Origin: Apodospora peruviana
Taxonomy: Eukaryota > Ascomycota > Sordariomycetes > Sordariales > Lasiosphaeriaceae
Direction: 5' to 3'
Assembly (NCBI GenBank): GCA_033439685.1
Contig: JAUEDM010000006.1
Location: 1,178,001-1,242,000 of the forward strand
Length of the DNA: 64,000 bases
The first letter of the stretch is position 1; each line of letters starts with the position of its first letter. The notes beneath the pieces were generated by a model. That model was not told the DNA's origin. It was given only the letters and a program-made list of their open reading frames with translations, and ran no database searches. Of this stretch, positions 33,547 to 43,931 are shown piece after piece. Made by a program: the position numbers and the translations under genes.

Positions 33547-34895
33547 GATGGCTGCTGCTTTTCTTTGCTGTCCTTTTTCTGAGATCTGACGAACAGGGAG
33601 GCTGGCTGTGACTGGCAGGACTGATTCGAGATAGGACGAGGTTGAAAACGCTCACTAAGCACACGATTGGTCGCGGAGGGGACTTCCTGGCTGCACCTCT
33701 TTGGCCAGCCACATCATGATCTGGTCATGGTTCTGCTGGCTTGCCCCTCGAGCCCCTCGCGCTCACTCTGGAGACTGTGGGGCAACAGCCCACCAGATCT
33801 TATCTTATCGCACACTCAGCACTGGCATGACTTCATTATGCCAAGCAAAAAAACAGCAGTGGAGCCGTGCGGTGAGCGGTCTGTTCATATTGTCGGCATT
33901 GAGGCCTAGAGAGCCCTCGCAAGCGTCCCAACCAACTGAAGGGAGGACGAAAAATCTAATATGCACGTCTACCAGATTGACTGGGTAAGGCAGACAGACA
34001 CCCGAGTCTGTGGGAAGCCTGGCTGGTAATCGTGATGCTGCCATGAAAAAATACATCAGGCACCCAAAGCGCAGGCAGAGAGGGGCTCAGCAACCCAAGA
34101 GGACAGGGGTGCGCCCAAGAAGGTACCTCGAGGTACATCCGAAAACCAGAGCGGTCAGTCAACCCGGCCCAGCCAGCCGTCTGGGGTCATTTTTTTGTTG
34201 GCGATGCTTTCTGCAGCGCCGGCCATTTGTCCAGGTCGTTTCAGATTCTGTGCCCAATTTATCGCCCTGTGAGATCTGAGGACTGATCTGCTAAATACAG
34301 AGATTTTGGAGCGGCAGTTTGTGCATTCAATCAAACTTCCATGTTACGCTTGGGTGAGGCCAAATGGCGGGGGAGCTGTACAGTAAACGCTCATTGGGAG
34401 ATTCAGCTGCCATTGGGGCAAAATTCCAAAGCAAATTTTTTGAGAGCTGTCGTCGCCGGCATTACGTGCAGCCAGTAATGAACTGGGGAAATGAACAGAT
34501 GAGAGTACGTCGATTGGTTCATCATGCAAAAATCCGCAAGGCGAAGAAAAGCGACCCATCGAAGGGCAGCGAAGGCTGGCGTTTGGCAGAGAAGATTCGA
34601 TTGGTGTCTGGCGACTGCGAGAGGTTGCCAGGTCAATCAAGTAGCCCCTCGTACCCCGGCGTAGTGGGGTTGCCGAAACCCAGAGAAGCTCGTGGAAAGA
34701 AGCTTCCAGCTTGGACCTGCGGCTTAAATTCTGGCAGCTCTGCCCCTCCTTCCTTCCACAGCACTCAACACACAACACATCAATCCAGTACAACCTCCCC
34801 CCTACACACGATCGGGATATCTGCGCATTGCTCTCACGACTTCTCTCTTTCTATATCCCTCCCGCTCTTAACAGAACGAACTCACATCAGTCACC
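33547..34895 (+). promoter_or_regulatory. HSP70 promoter with heat-shock elements and CCAAT boxes
   Basis: Seen directly: two GAAnnTTC cores, GAAGATTC at 34591-34598 and GAAGCTTC at 34699-34706 (the latter inside the palindrome TGGAAAGAAGCTTCCA). There are four ATTGG (inverted CCAAT) pentamers at 34393, 34412, 34513 and 34600. Known biology: GAAnnTTC units bind Hsf1 trimers, and CCAAT boxes bind the Hap/NF-Y complex. The pyrimidine-rich 34760-34895 stretch fits the 5' UTR. Several short frames here are not genes. Confidence 0.65.
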
Positions 34896-35951
34896 ATGGC
34901 TCCCGCTGTCGGAATCGACTTGGGAACGACGTACTCCTGCGTCGGTGTCTTCCGCGAGGATAGATGCGAAATCATTGCCAATGACCAGGGTAACCGGACC
35001 ACGCCCTCGTTCGTTGCCTTCACCGACACCGAGCGTTTGATCGGAGATGCCGCCAAGAACCAGGTCGCCATGAACCCTCACAACACCGTATTCGACGCGA
35101 AGCGCTTGATCGGCCGCAAGTTCAACGATGCGGAAGTTCAAGCGGACGCCAAGCACTTTCCTTTCAAGATCATCGAGAAGGGTGGCAAGCCCGTCATTGA
35201 AGTGGAATTCAAAGGAGAGCAAAAACAATTTAGTGAGTGGTTCTTCTGTGCTGTTTGTATTTTTTAGGATAGAAATGCTAACGAGTCTCTGTCTGCAGCC
35301 CCCGAGGAGATCAGCTCCATGATCCTCACCAAGATGCGCGAGACCGCTGAGGCTTACCTCGGTGGCACCGTCAACAACGCTGTTGTTACCGTCCCTGCCT
35401 ACTTTAACGACTCGCAGAGGCAGGCTACCAAGGATGCGGGTTTGATCGCCGGCTTGAACGTCCTCCGCATCATCAACGAGCCCACAGCTGCCGCCATTGC
35501 CTACGGTCTTGACAAGAAGGTTGAGGGTGAACGCAACGTGCTCATCTTCGATCTCGGTGGTGGTACCTTCGATGTTTCGCTCCTTACCATCGAGGAGGGT
35601 ATCTTCGAGGTCAAGTCCACAGCCGGTGACACTCACTTGGGTGGTGAAGACTTCGACAACCGTCTTGTTAACCACTTCGTTAACGAATTCAAAAGGAAAC
35701 ACAAAAAGGTATTTTTGGAGTCCTTTTCATCTCTGCGTTTTGGTTTCTGGACGATTTGTTTTCATATTTGAAGATATCATCGGTTTCCGTTGTACCATTT
35801 CAAATCCCTTGACGACCATGAGCTAACAGCCCCACAGGACCTTAGCACCAACGCACGTGCTCTCCGCCGTCTCCGAACTGCCTGCGAGCGCGCAAAGAGA
35901 ACCCTCTCTTCCTCTGCGCAGACCTCCATTGAGATCGACTCCCTGTTCGAG

Positions 35952-35983
<32 letters not shown>

Positions 35984-37110
35984 CCGCTTTGAGGAGCTGT
36001 GCCAGGACCTTTTCCGTTCCACCCTTCAGCCCGTGGACCGTGTCCTGACGGACGCCAAGTGCGACAAGTCCCAGGTCCACGAGATCGTCCTTGTTGGCGG
36101 CTCTACCCGTATTCCCCGCATCCAGAAGCTCATCACCGACTACTTCAACGGAAAGGAGCCCAACAAGTCCATCAACCCCGATGAGGCCGTCGCTTACGGC
36201 GCTGCCGTCCAGGCTGCTATCCTATCTGGCGACACTTCCAGCAAGTCGACCAACGAGATCCTGCTCCTCGATGTCGCTCCCCTCTCCCTAGGCATCGAGA
36301 CTGCCGGCGGTATGATGACCAAGCTCATTCCTCGCAACACTACCATTCCGACCAAGAAATCCGAGGTCTTCTCCACCTTCTCCGACAACCAGCCCGGTGT
36401 GCTCATCCAAGTTTACGAAGGAGAACGCCAGCGTACGAAGGACAAGTAAGGATCACCCACTGTCATCTCTTCCTGGTACATATTTTTACTGACATACTCC
36501 TAGTAATCTCATGGGCAAGTTCGAGCTCACTGGTATCCCGCCTGCGCCCCGTGGTGTCCCGCAAATCGAGGTCACCTTTGACCTTGATGCCAACGGTATT
36601 ATGAACGTCTCCGCTCTTGAGAAGGGCACTGGCAAGACCAACCACATTGTCATCACCAACGACAAGGGCCGTCTTTCCAAGGAGGATATCGAGCGCATGC
36701 TTGCTGAGGCCGAGAAGTTCAAGGCCGAGGATGAGGCCGAGGGCCAGCGTGTCGCTGCCAAGAACGGCCTCGAGTCGTACGCCTACTCTCTCCGCAACAC
36801 TCTCGCCGATCCCAAGGTCGACGAGAAACTTGATGCTGGTGACAAGGAGACTCTCAAGACCGAGATTGACAAGATCGTCAACTGGCTCGACGAGAGCCAG
36901 CAGGCTACCAAGGAGGAGTACGAAGAGCACCAGAAGGAGCTTGAGGCTGTTGCCAACCCCATCATGATGAAGTTCTACGGTGCGGGTGGTGCTCCAGGTG
37001 GGATGCCCGGCATGCCTGGTGGTATGCCTGGCGGCGCTCCTGGTGGCTTCCCCGGCGCGGCGGGTGGTGCACATGACAATGACGGCCCTACTGTCGAGGA
37101 GGTTGACTAA
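34896..37110 (+). CDS. SSA1: Cytosolic HSP70 (SSA-type) chaperone
   Basis: Four exons, 34896-35232, 35299-35708, 35838-36445 and 36504-37110, give 653 residues, standard for cytosolic HSP70. ATP-driven binding and release of unfolded segments supports folding, translocation and stress recovery. Signatures are IDLGTTYSCVGVF (phosphate loop), IFDLGGGTFDVSLL, VLVGGSTRIPRIQKL and the linker-to-substrate domain (DVAPLSLGIETAGGMMTKLI). A GGMP-rich tail ends in EEVD, the TPR co-chaperone docking motif that marks the cytosolic rather than the ER or mitochondrial form. Intron 1 interrupts codon 113. It lies downstream of heat-shock elements. Which SSA paralogue it matches cannot be settled from one sequence. 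Confidence 0.97.
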
Positions 37111-37680
37111 ATGGTTAATATCGGTGGTTTTGTTTTCCTCCATCCTCGAGTAGATTGGAATCCGTGTCGGTTGGGTTGCAGTGCGCGCTCAAGGCGTCTT
37201 CGGGTATGGGTTAACGCCTAGATCTGGTTTCCTTTACTCTGTTCTCTTTTCATGATCATGATAAACGGGGAAAAAGTTTTGGGACGGGAGGCTGCATGGA
37301 TTGTATTTTAGTTAGTCAACGATTCCCATTTTCCCGTCAATAAATACATATTTCTAATACTTCTCTCTGTCCGCATATATCTAAATGCCTCGTGACTCTG
37401 GACGTCAGGTTGTCCTTTGACTTCACCACACACCCAAACGTGTAGGCCCACCAATTGGATTAGTGGCCGATTGCAATCAGGGTTTATACTTGACACACCA
37501 CCCCAGCGTTGTCCACTATAGTGGTTAAGCCTAACAACTATATGGATGGGGGATCAACGTTGGTAAACCTGCCTGGCCTTGCTCGTTCACACGGTCAGTC
37601 GGACACTGCCGCTGCCGCCAGTACCTGAGATGTGCTGGTCAAGTTTTGGTAATAGCAGGAACTCATTGCAGTTAAGCTTC
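37111..37680. other. Downstream region of HSP70
   Basis: 570 bases holding the HSP70 3' UTR and then sequence without coding signal, up to the edge of the first GIY-YIG-family remnant. Confidence 0.5.
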
Positions 37681-38422
37681 ATAGTTGACATGTCCCGGAA
37701 TAGTTGCATCCTTCAAGTTAAGTTCAAATTCAATACAGTTTTTGTCCGCAATCCACGTCTCCTTCTCTGTGTGGCCGGTCACCGCGCGCAGGCATTGTAG
37801 TATGGCCGCATCGTGCTGCCCTATGCGCCTTGTTTTCCAGGTTTGCCTTGTACTCATTATACTTCCTTATATTCTCTTTTTTTCTTTTACATACGGCGGC
37901 CTCCATAGCTTCCAACTGCCGAATAGTCCAGATCTCTAATTGGGCACTTCATCATTGCGTTGTGGCTACAGAGACCGCCGTACGTGAAAGAATCGAGAGG
38001 CAAAGGGTATAGCCCGTCGTATGAATAAGCTTTCGTACTATAGCCTAAAAGATATAGGTAAAGCGGCTTCTGAAGCCACGACAACGATTCGCAGACGGGG
38101 GACGTTTGCCGCTGTTGGAATAGGGCAATATGCCAAGACAACGGTATGCGTTGGTCTATAACCATATATATTCTTTGCTCGATCAACATGTTGTGGAACG
38201 GTTCCGGTCCGGCCAACGGCATGTTGGAGCAGTAGCGGCTTGGATGGCTTCGACAAGTCCCGGAGCAAAAGAAAAGGAGGCTAGGGTAAAAAGTTCTAGA
38301 CAGGTTGCTTTCGACGAGACGATAACCCGAAACTTGGAGTTGATAGACGACGACTTGACGTTGACGCAGGACCAGGTCAATAGGACCATAAGTCCAAGGA
38401 TATCGGCAGCCCGGAATTCCAT
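37681..38422 (-). pseudogene. Decayed GIY-YIG-family element, copy 1 (core deleted)
   Basis: Read on the reverse strand, the piece starts MEFRAADILGLMVLL, a hydrophobic N-terminal segment. It continues with the family box FRVIVSSK and the ASFSFAPGLVEAIQAAT stretch. In another frame it resumes as VPQHVDRAKNIYGYRP, VVLAYCPIPTAANVPRLR and VVVASEAALPISF. The second half matches the C-terminal part of copy 2 (VPRLVDLKRTFGYKTT, LLAHCPIPEVADVPCLR). The YIG core present in copies 2 and 4 is missing. The end, 37681-37820, matches the reverse complement of 41300-41556 with many C/T and G/A differences. No intact ORF remains. Confidence 0.7.
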
Positions 38423-39392
38423 CTTGCCCGCAATATAGGCCTCTGTGATCAAGGGGCGAAGGTTTGAATATCAAGTGCTTTGGCTGGTCTTGCTTTTGGC
38501 TTGGTTTGTTCGTATGATATCTTGTCTACCTAAAGAACAAAAAGAACCGTCCTCCCTCGCTGACCGCGACTCGAAGACATATCCCCCCTTGGAAATTTTG
38601 GTTGAGGCCTTGCTGCTTGGGAAAGAGCAAGAACAACCTGCTTGCCGGCCTGTGGTTATGGCCACATGCCTTGGCACCCATCTGAACAGGAAACAGCGTA
38701 CCCCCTCAAGGTCCCCTGTTTTGCCCATGGACGAACATGAAAGTCGCCGGCCCAGACAAGTTATTGGCCAAGTTCAACAAACTTCCCCCCAGCTGCTAAC
38801 CTTGTCTTCTCCGGAGCGCAACGAGCGCGACTCGAGTGGCGAGCAGCCCTCGAGCGAACATGACGAGCGGCCAACCCGCAGTCACACTGATCGAGCTGTC
38901 GTCGAAGAACGGTTGTGACAGTGTTCGTAGCTGTTATTAAAGTAAATAGAGGGTTCTCTTGGCGGCGGCGAATGGATGATGTATTGCAAGAGTTAGGGAT
39001 GCTCTGGCGACACCGATCGGTTGCCACCGGATGAAGTTTGAAACCTGACCGCCACACAGAAGCGTGAGCAGAATGAGAGTGTGGATGAGCCTGTGACTAA
39101 ATGATTACGTCGACGGTAGAAAGCCCACGGCGGACCCGGGGTCAGCCTCGACACGGGGTGACGGCGAAGGGCTCCATCCTTGGATTCACAATCGGTTCAC
39201 TTTGCGGAAGCAGCCTGCCGGTGAAGCGTGCTCCCTTCCTTCGTCCTTCAAACTACACCTCTCCCTCCTTACTTTTACATATCGTCGTCCAACTTCAAAC
39301 CGTCAATATCACACCTAATCTTCATTAAACATATCACACAAGCATCCACCAAAACGGACAAACATCACATCACATTCTCGCTACCCACCAAT
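38423..39392. other. Gene-poor stretch between remnants
   Basis: A 157-codon forward frame at 38445-38918 (Pro/Ser/Glu-rich, no recognisable domain) is the largest open stretch. I do not call it a gene. A C/T-rich segment precedes the ATG at 39393. Confidence 0.35.
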
Positions 39393-39690
39393 ATGCCTGC
39401 CGACAACAGCAACCCTTCCGCATCACAGTTTGCGCTTGGAGCGGTCACCGTCTACAAAACCGCTGATGACCTCCCAACCAGCGTTAAAACATTATGCGAT
39501 AACCTGATTACCAAGCTGAACGCGTATCTCGACAGCCCCGGCCTTCCTACCGATAGAGATAGGCAGGGTCTCTGGACAGAGTTTTTCAGGGCTGGGACAC
39601 AAATGCCCCGGTGACCCACCCGGGACCGATCCGCAGCCGTCGTGGAGTCGAGTCCATGAGAACGTGTTAATCAACTTGTCAAGCCGTGTG
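39393..39690 (+). pseudogene. N-terminal fragment of an unknown protein family
   Basis: From ATG 39393 the frame begins MPADNSNPSASQFALGAVTV and continues to FFRAGTQMPR before a stop at 39614. Shifting the frame near 39590 restores WDTNAPVTHPGPIRSRRGVE. That segment is shared with the ORF at 41560-42168, which has PVTHPGLIRSRRGVESM. This looks like a frameshifted, C-terminally truncated paralogue of that gene. The function is unknown; no domain is recognised. Confidence 0.5.
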
Positions 39691-40075
39691 TCTGCCGTGT
39701 AGACGCATCGTTATCGCGGGAGCCGCCGTGTGGCTTGCGCTCTTTACACCGAAACATCCTCCTCCTTCGAGCCTCTGCCGTGTGGCGAAGCCAGCAGATC
39801 CAAGACCTGTGGGATGTGCAGACTGGTCTGAACCAAAAGAAAGATTATATTTGTAAGGATGGTGAAGAGGAAATGGTCTGCCGGTGCCCCTCTAAAAGTC
39901 CATAATATAGTGGTTATGTAGCCCGTGCCACAGTCATGACGACAGACCAAGACGCAAGATCACGCGGTTCACATACAAGGGAGAGCTCCCGTCAGACGAG
40001 GACGAGTCCTCCGGCGAAGAAGTGCAAACGACACGGCGGCTCCCGTAGCAAAGAAGCATCTACACGGCAGACACG

Positions 40076-40608
40076 CGTGTACCTCCGTCTCTTCATTTAT
40101 CTCCCCTCGGATCCGTGTTGTTCTCCGTCCAAAGAAACAGTTGTCGAACTCTTGGAAAAGGCGTCGTTCACCCATTGTGATGGCCTTTTCGAAGCCACCC
40201 AAACCTCTTCACCGCCAGATACTTATTACCTGATTTCAATCTCTCGACACGGCCGTCCCTCACAAATATTCCTAAAAAGAAATGGATGAGCCTATGATAT
40301 ATATTAGATCCGGTATGAATTTTCCATATAGAGTGGTTACTCGTTTGCCAATACATATCAGTTTAGGCACTGAGATGAAACAGCGAGTATGCAATCGACT
40401 TCGGGGACACGTCACGCCCGCGATGACCAGGCAGGTACCACGTCTTGTCGACCTCAAGAGGACATTTGGGTACAAGACTACCCATATGCCTTTGCTCGCG
40501 CATTGCCCTATTCCAGAGGTAGCAGATGTCCCCTGCCTCCGAACTTTAGTCATCGCCATCGAATCGGTACTCTCTCGAATTTTCGACCACACGGCAGCAC
40601 GCATGTGA
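40076..40608 (+). pseudogene. Decayed GIY-YIG-family element, copy 2
   Basis: A 5' part resembles the family linker (VVELLEKASFTHCDGLFEAT). After a frame break and a TAA, an open segment 40282-40608 starts MDEPMIYIRSGMNF, the GIY-YIG core with Gly changed to Arg (YIR for YIG). It then reads VPRLVDLKRTFGYKTTH, LLAHCPIPEVADVPCLR and LVIAIESVLSRIFDHTAAR. The Glu in IAIESVL fits the conserved metal-binding glutamate of GIY-YIG nucleases by position (inference). The element cannot encode a complete protein. Confidence 0.68.
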
Positions 40609-41101
40609 GGAGTGACGGCAGGCATGCCGGCGGGCGAAGATACTTTCCTCCGTCTTTTCCCATTCCTTCCCACTACATCCAGCATCGCCCCTGCACGCCC
40701 CATGCATCTGCCGGTAGTGAGATTCCATCATCGGCTACCATCCACTGGCGTGTGTGTGAGAGATGGACCGGAGAGGTGAGCGGCGACCGGCAGGATGCAC
40801 GACATGCACCGACACTCGCTTGGTCACTTCGTACCTGGAGAAGAACGAGTCCGTGGACTAGACTTCGTACCTCCTCTGCGCGGGGGTGTCGGCCTTTCTG
40901 GGCGACACTATCCCGTCGCGGAATCTCGCCCCTCAGGTCGAACGGACTCGATCTGACTGACACGACGCCGACGCCGGCCAACGCGCAGCAGCAGAAGCAC
41001 AGCAAAGACGCCCAGCAGCACTCCGGCAAGCCATCAACGCCAAAGATACCTACCTACTTTCTCACCGCTATCATAGTTCCAGGGGTTCCATTGGCCCTAA
41101 G
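40609..41101. other. Remnant-rich spacer
   Basis: It includes a ~50-bp segment (about 40690-40740, GCCCCATGCATCTGCCGG...) that recurs in diverged form near 50080-50130. A 249-codon forward frame spans this region and copy 2, but it is out of frame with the conserved segments and is not called. Confidence 0.4.
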
Positions 41102-41556
41102 ATGGCCCTCCGAGCCCGAGATATCCTTGGACTTATAGTGTTGCTGTAATGTAAAGTCTTGCATTAACTCCCGGTTTCGATTTGTCGTCTCGTCTAAGGC
41201 AGTGTGTGTCGAATTGTTGAAATGGCCTCCTTTTCTTTTGCCCCGGGCCTTTTTTCGGCCACCCAAGCCGCCACCCTCCCCTCCCCCCCGCAGATAGTAA
41301 TTTCGACCATACGGCAGCACGCCCGGGGCCGGCCGCACCGTAATACCCACACGCGGCAACCGGCCATACTGCAATACCTACGCGCGGCGACCAGCTACAC
41401 GGCAGTACGTATATAAAGGGAATGGCAATACGCATATAAAGGATAACGGCGGATATATCGCGAGGAGAAAGGAGACGTAGGTTACGGACAAAGACTGTAT
41501 TGAATTTCAACTTGACTTGAAGGACGCAACTATATCGGGACATGTTAATTATAAAG
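41102..41556 (+). pseudogene. Decayed GIY-YIG-family element, copy 3
   Basis: It starts MALRARDILGLIVLL, matching the MEFRAADILGLMVLL start of copy 1. It is then broken by stops but keeps FRFVVSSK in frame with the box of the other copies, a frame-shifted ASFSFAPGLFSATQAAT, and ISTIRQHARGR, the counterpart of IRLRQHAQS in copy 4. The YIGSG segment is lost. The terminal ~250 bases are the inverted counterpart of 37681-37820. Confidence 0.66.
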
Positions 41557-41559
41557 CCG

Positions 41560-42168
41560 TACCCGGTCACCCACCCAGGCCTGATCCGTAGCCGGCGTGG
41601 AGTCGAATCGATGACCAAAGTCGGTGTTTGGTCGATCAATTTGCCTGTGGCTGGGCCAGCCACACCCCCAATGCGACGCAGGAATGAGAACAACGAGTTG
41701 AATCCCCTGCAGACCAAGCCGCATAGAATGGCCGGAGCAGCGGCTTTCATGAAACCGATGTTGAACTTCGACGATTTCGGCATCTCCTTTTCGGTATGCG
41801 AGGTCAACAATTCGGCTGCGAACGCGCGGTACGTCCAATGGCACGCGGGCTGGACGCCGCAGCAAGCCCGGGCCGAAGCCATGATCCACTACGATAGAAA
41901 CGAGATCGACCGGGTTACCGACTATAACCTTGCCATCGTCGTCTGCTGGGCTCGAGCTCGGCTGCAAGCCAGGCTGGTTGCGGCCCTGCCAGCAGGCGGC
42001 GGAGGCACCCAGCCCTCCGATATTATCGAGAACACCATACAGCTGGAGCGTCTTGTCCTGTGTTCGGACAAGATGAAGGAGATGGAGCTCCTCATTTCTG
42101 ACGCAAGCAAGATCTCGGCCGCACGGCCACTTAACCGCCGCACTCTGGGCGCTGTAGTGCCGGTCTGA
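41560..42168 (+). CDS. Unknown protein, probably N-terminally truncated
   Basis: The frame is open from an ATG at 41542 inside the end of copy 3. The part homologous to the 39393 fragment begins at 41560 (YPVTHPGLIRSRRGVESM). It encodes about 200 residues, ending TLGAVVPV. Helical segments such as WTPQQARAEAMIHYDRNE and LERLVLCSDKMKEMELL look like real protein, and codon use is balanced. No domain is recognised. Its natural N-terminus would resemble the 39393 fragment (ASQFALGAVTVYKTADDLP), so this copy has probably lost its start where the repeat element abuts it. Confidence 0.45.
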   Translation, partial: YPVTHPGLIRSRRGVESMTKVGVWSINLPVAGPATPPMRRRNENNELNPLQTKPHRMAGAAAFMKPMLNFDDFGISFSVCEVNNSAANARYVQWHAGWTPQQARAEAMIHYDRNEIDRVTDYNLAIVVCWARARLQARLVAALPAGGGGTQPSDIIENTIQLERLVLCSDKMKEMELLISDASKISAARPLNRRTLGAVVPV

Positions 42169-42689
42169 ACTATTCGGCCGAAGAAGGGAGGGGGCTGGTT
42201 GGTAGGAAACGCCAAGCAGTAGTTGAGGAAAGAGAGAGAGACAGAGAGAGAGAGCGGCCGAAAAGGGGTGAAACGGGGAAACCTCGGGGCTTAGCAAGCT
42301 AAGGCGATTATATCTACATACAATTGAAATAACGCCAAGGGTGATTCTTTTTAGGCCTAACCACTTCTTGATACGCGGTCAGAAATGTATTATTAAGATA
42401 TAAAAACATATCGCCAGAGACCGAGAAATGCAAAGGAGAAAAGAAAGACAATCGTAGGGAACTCCACTTATCTTTCTCGTACTTTCGTTTGCGCAACTGC
42501 CTGGCCGGTATATATGTTTATACAGTAGTCCGGGGACATGAAAAACAAAACAAGAAACAGCTAGGGATATATTCACGCACATATGTATATATGCCTGTAT
42601 CTGCCCGGGCGGATAAATAGGCCGATAGGCATGGTAGCTACATAAACAACACCTCTCTACCCAAACAAAGCACACCCACGACCTCTTCC

Positions 42690-43487
42690 TTACTGCTTCT
42701 TATCATCGTCCTCAATCCCCATCTCCCGTCTGATCCTCCTCCGCCTCTCAATCTCAAACCGCTGCCACTCGGTATCGTTCTGCGAAGCGGCCGGTGGCGG
42801 TTTCCCAAATTCGGCGTTGAACACGGACCCAACGGGCACGCGGTCGTCGCGGCTCTCCCAGATGTCTTCGCTGCTGGGCTTGTCGCGGCCGTCGTACTTG
42901 GCGGCTTCCTTCTTGCGGTAGTGCTCCTTGATGGCCTCCTCGCGGTGTTCGGGCGTGTAGCTACGCGTGCGCATGCAGAACCAGAAGTCGTCCCACAGCT
43001 CGGTGCAGTTGCGCACACTGCCGTAGCGGTAGACCGAGTTGAACTGCGATCCCGGGGTGTGGCAGTGCCAGGCGTAGTCGAAGGCGTCGCGACAGGACAT
43101 GTGCACCGGGAGGGAGTGTTCCGACATTGCGATTGACGCCGGGGAGCGGGTTGGGCGCTCTGGTTCTGGGACTTCGGGTTGTGGTGGGGCTTGGAGTTTG
43201 GCGAAGGCTGCGCTGAAGGGGAGGTAGGAGGTTATTGAGGAGGTTTTGGCTGTTGGTTTCGGTACGGAGGAGGGAGGTGGTGGTGGCGGTGGTGGGATGT
43301 TGGACTGTTGTGGTTTTGGTTGGGCTTCGTCCATAAGCATCTTGAGGAACATCTCTTCCTCGGAGAGTTTCGCTAGCGGAGGAGGAGGAGGAGGAGGAGG
43401 AGGAGGACCAGCAGCTGTCTGCGTAGGTTGTTGCTCTGACGGGCTGCTGGACCCTGACGAGGGCGAGGATTGCCAGAACCAGCCCAT
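42690..43487 (-). CDS. EMI1: Emi1-like DUF3128 twin-CX9C protein
   Basis: A single-exon 265-residue protein. The conserved core carries two CX9C motifs: SCRDAFDYAWHC and NCTELWDDFWFC, around HCHTPGSQFNSVYRYGSVRN. This is the DUF3128 signature of yeast Emi1 and its relatives, a small mitochondrial intermembrane-space-type protein linked to respiratory function and early meiotic gene induction. The N-terminal half is long, disordered and carries two proline runs (encoded by GGA repeats at 43378-43406 and by 43270-43295) that yeast members lack. The C-terminus is basic/acidic (FEIERRRRIRREMGIEDDD). A small intron in the 5' UTR cannot be excluded. Confidence 0.85.
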   Translation of the reverse strand: MGWFWQSSPSSGSSSPSEQQPTQTAAGPPPPPPPPPPLAKLSEEEMFLKMLMDEAQPKPQQSNIPPPPPPPPSSVPKPTAKTSSITSYLPFSAAFAKLQAPPQPEVPEPERPTRSPASIAMSEHSLPVHMSCRDAFDYAWHCHTPGSQFNSVYRYGSVRNCTELWDDFWFCMRTRSYTPEHREEAIKEHYRKKEAAKYDGRDKPSSEDIWESRDDRVPVGSVFNAEFGKPPPAASQNDTEWQRFEIERRRRIRREMGIEDDDKKQ

Positions 43488-43931
43488 TTTGCGGATTGAA
43501 TCGAGTAGATCGTCTGCGCTTGGATTCTATTGTCGTAATTAGAGGTGAGGCTTTGCAGAGGAGGTGAACAGCAGACAACAAGGAGAAAAAGGAGGAAGAA
43601 TGAGGGGCAAGGAGGGGGTGTGGTTGTCCCTCATCTCGTGATGGCCTTGTAGCGCTTCAAAGACAATGTAGCGGCTGCACAGCAGATTGCCCGGAACGGT
43701 CTAGCTGAAATTGAACTGACCAGTCGGAGGCCGGGCTGCAGTGATTGGATCAAACCGGGCTGAAGTGGGACCTCGCGGCTGGTTCCGTGCACTTGTTTTC
43801 ACGACACTTGGCAGAGACCCTCTATGACCTCACTGGCTGGCCTTGGTTCAACATATATCTGCCCCATCATCATCCCACGATATCGAGGTCTTAGTCGCGT
43901 CAAAGTAAAGACACGCTTTCGCGATGAAGCA
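43488..43931. promoter_or_regulatory. Divergent intergenic region EMI1 / YME2
   Basis: 440 bases between divergent genes for two mitochondrial proteins. No defined motif is called. An in-frame upstream ATG at 43824 could extend YME2 by 36 residues. Confidence 0.4.

Noticed and set aside
34364..34963. 199-codon ORF upstream of HSP70
   Set aside because: It lies in the promoter and leader with heat-shock elements and overlaps the HSP70 start in another frame; no domain is seen.
41542..41640. tRNA-like segment with GAGTCGAATCGATG
   Set aside because: No acceptor stem or D-arm could be paired; the same segment recurs at 39620 as protein-coding similarity (RSRRGVESM).
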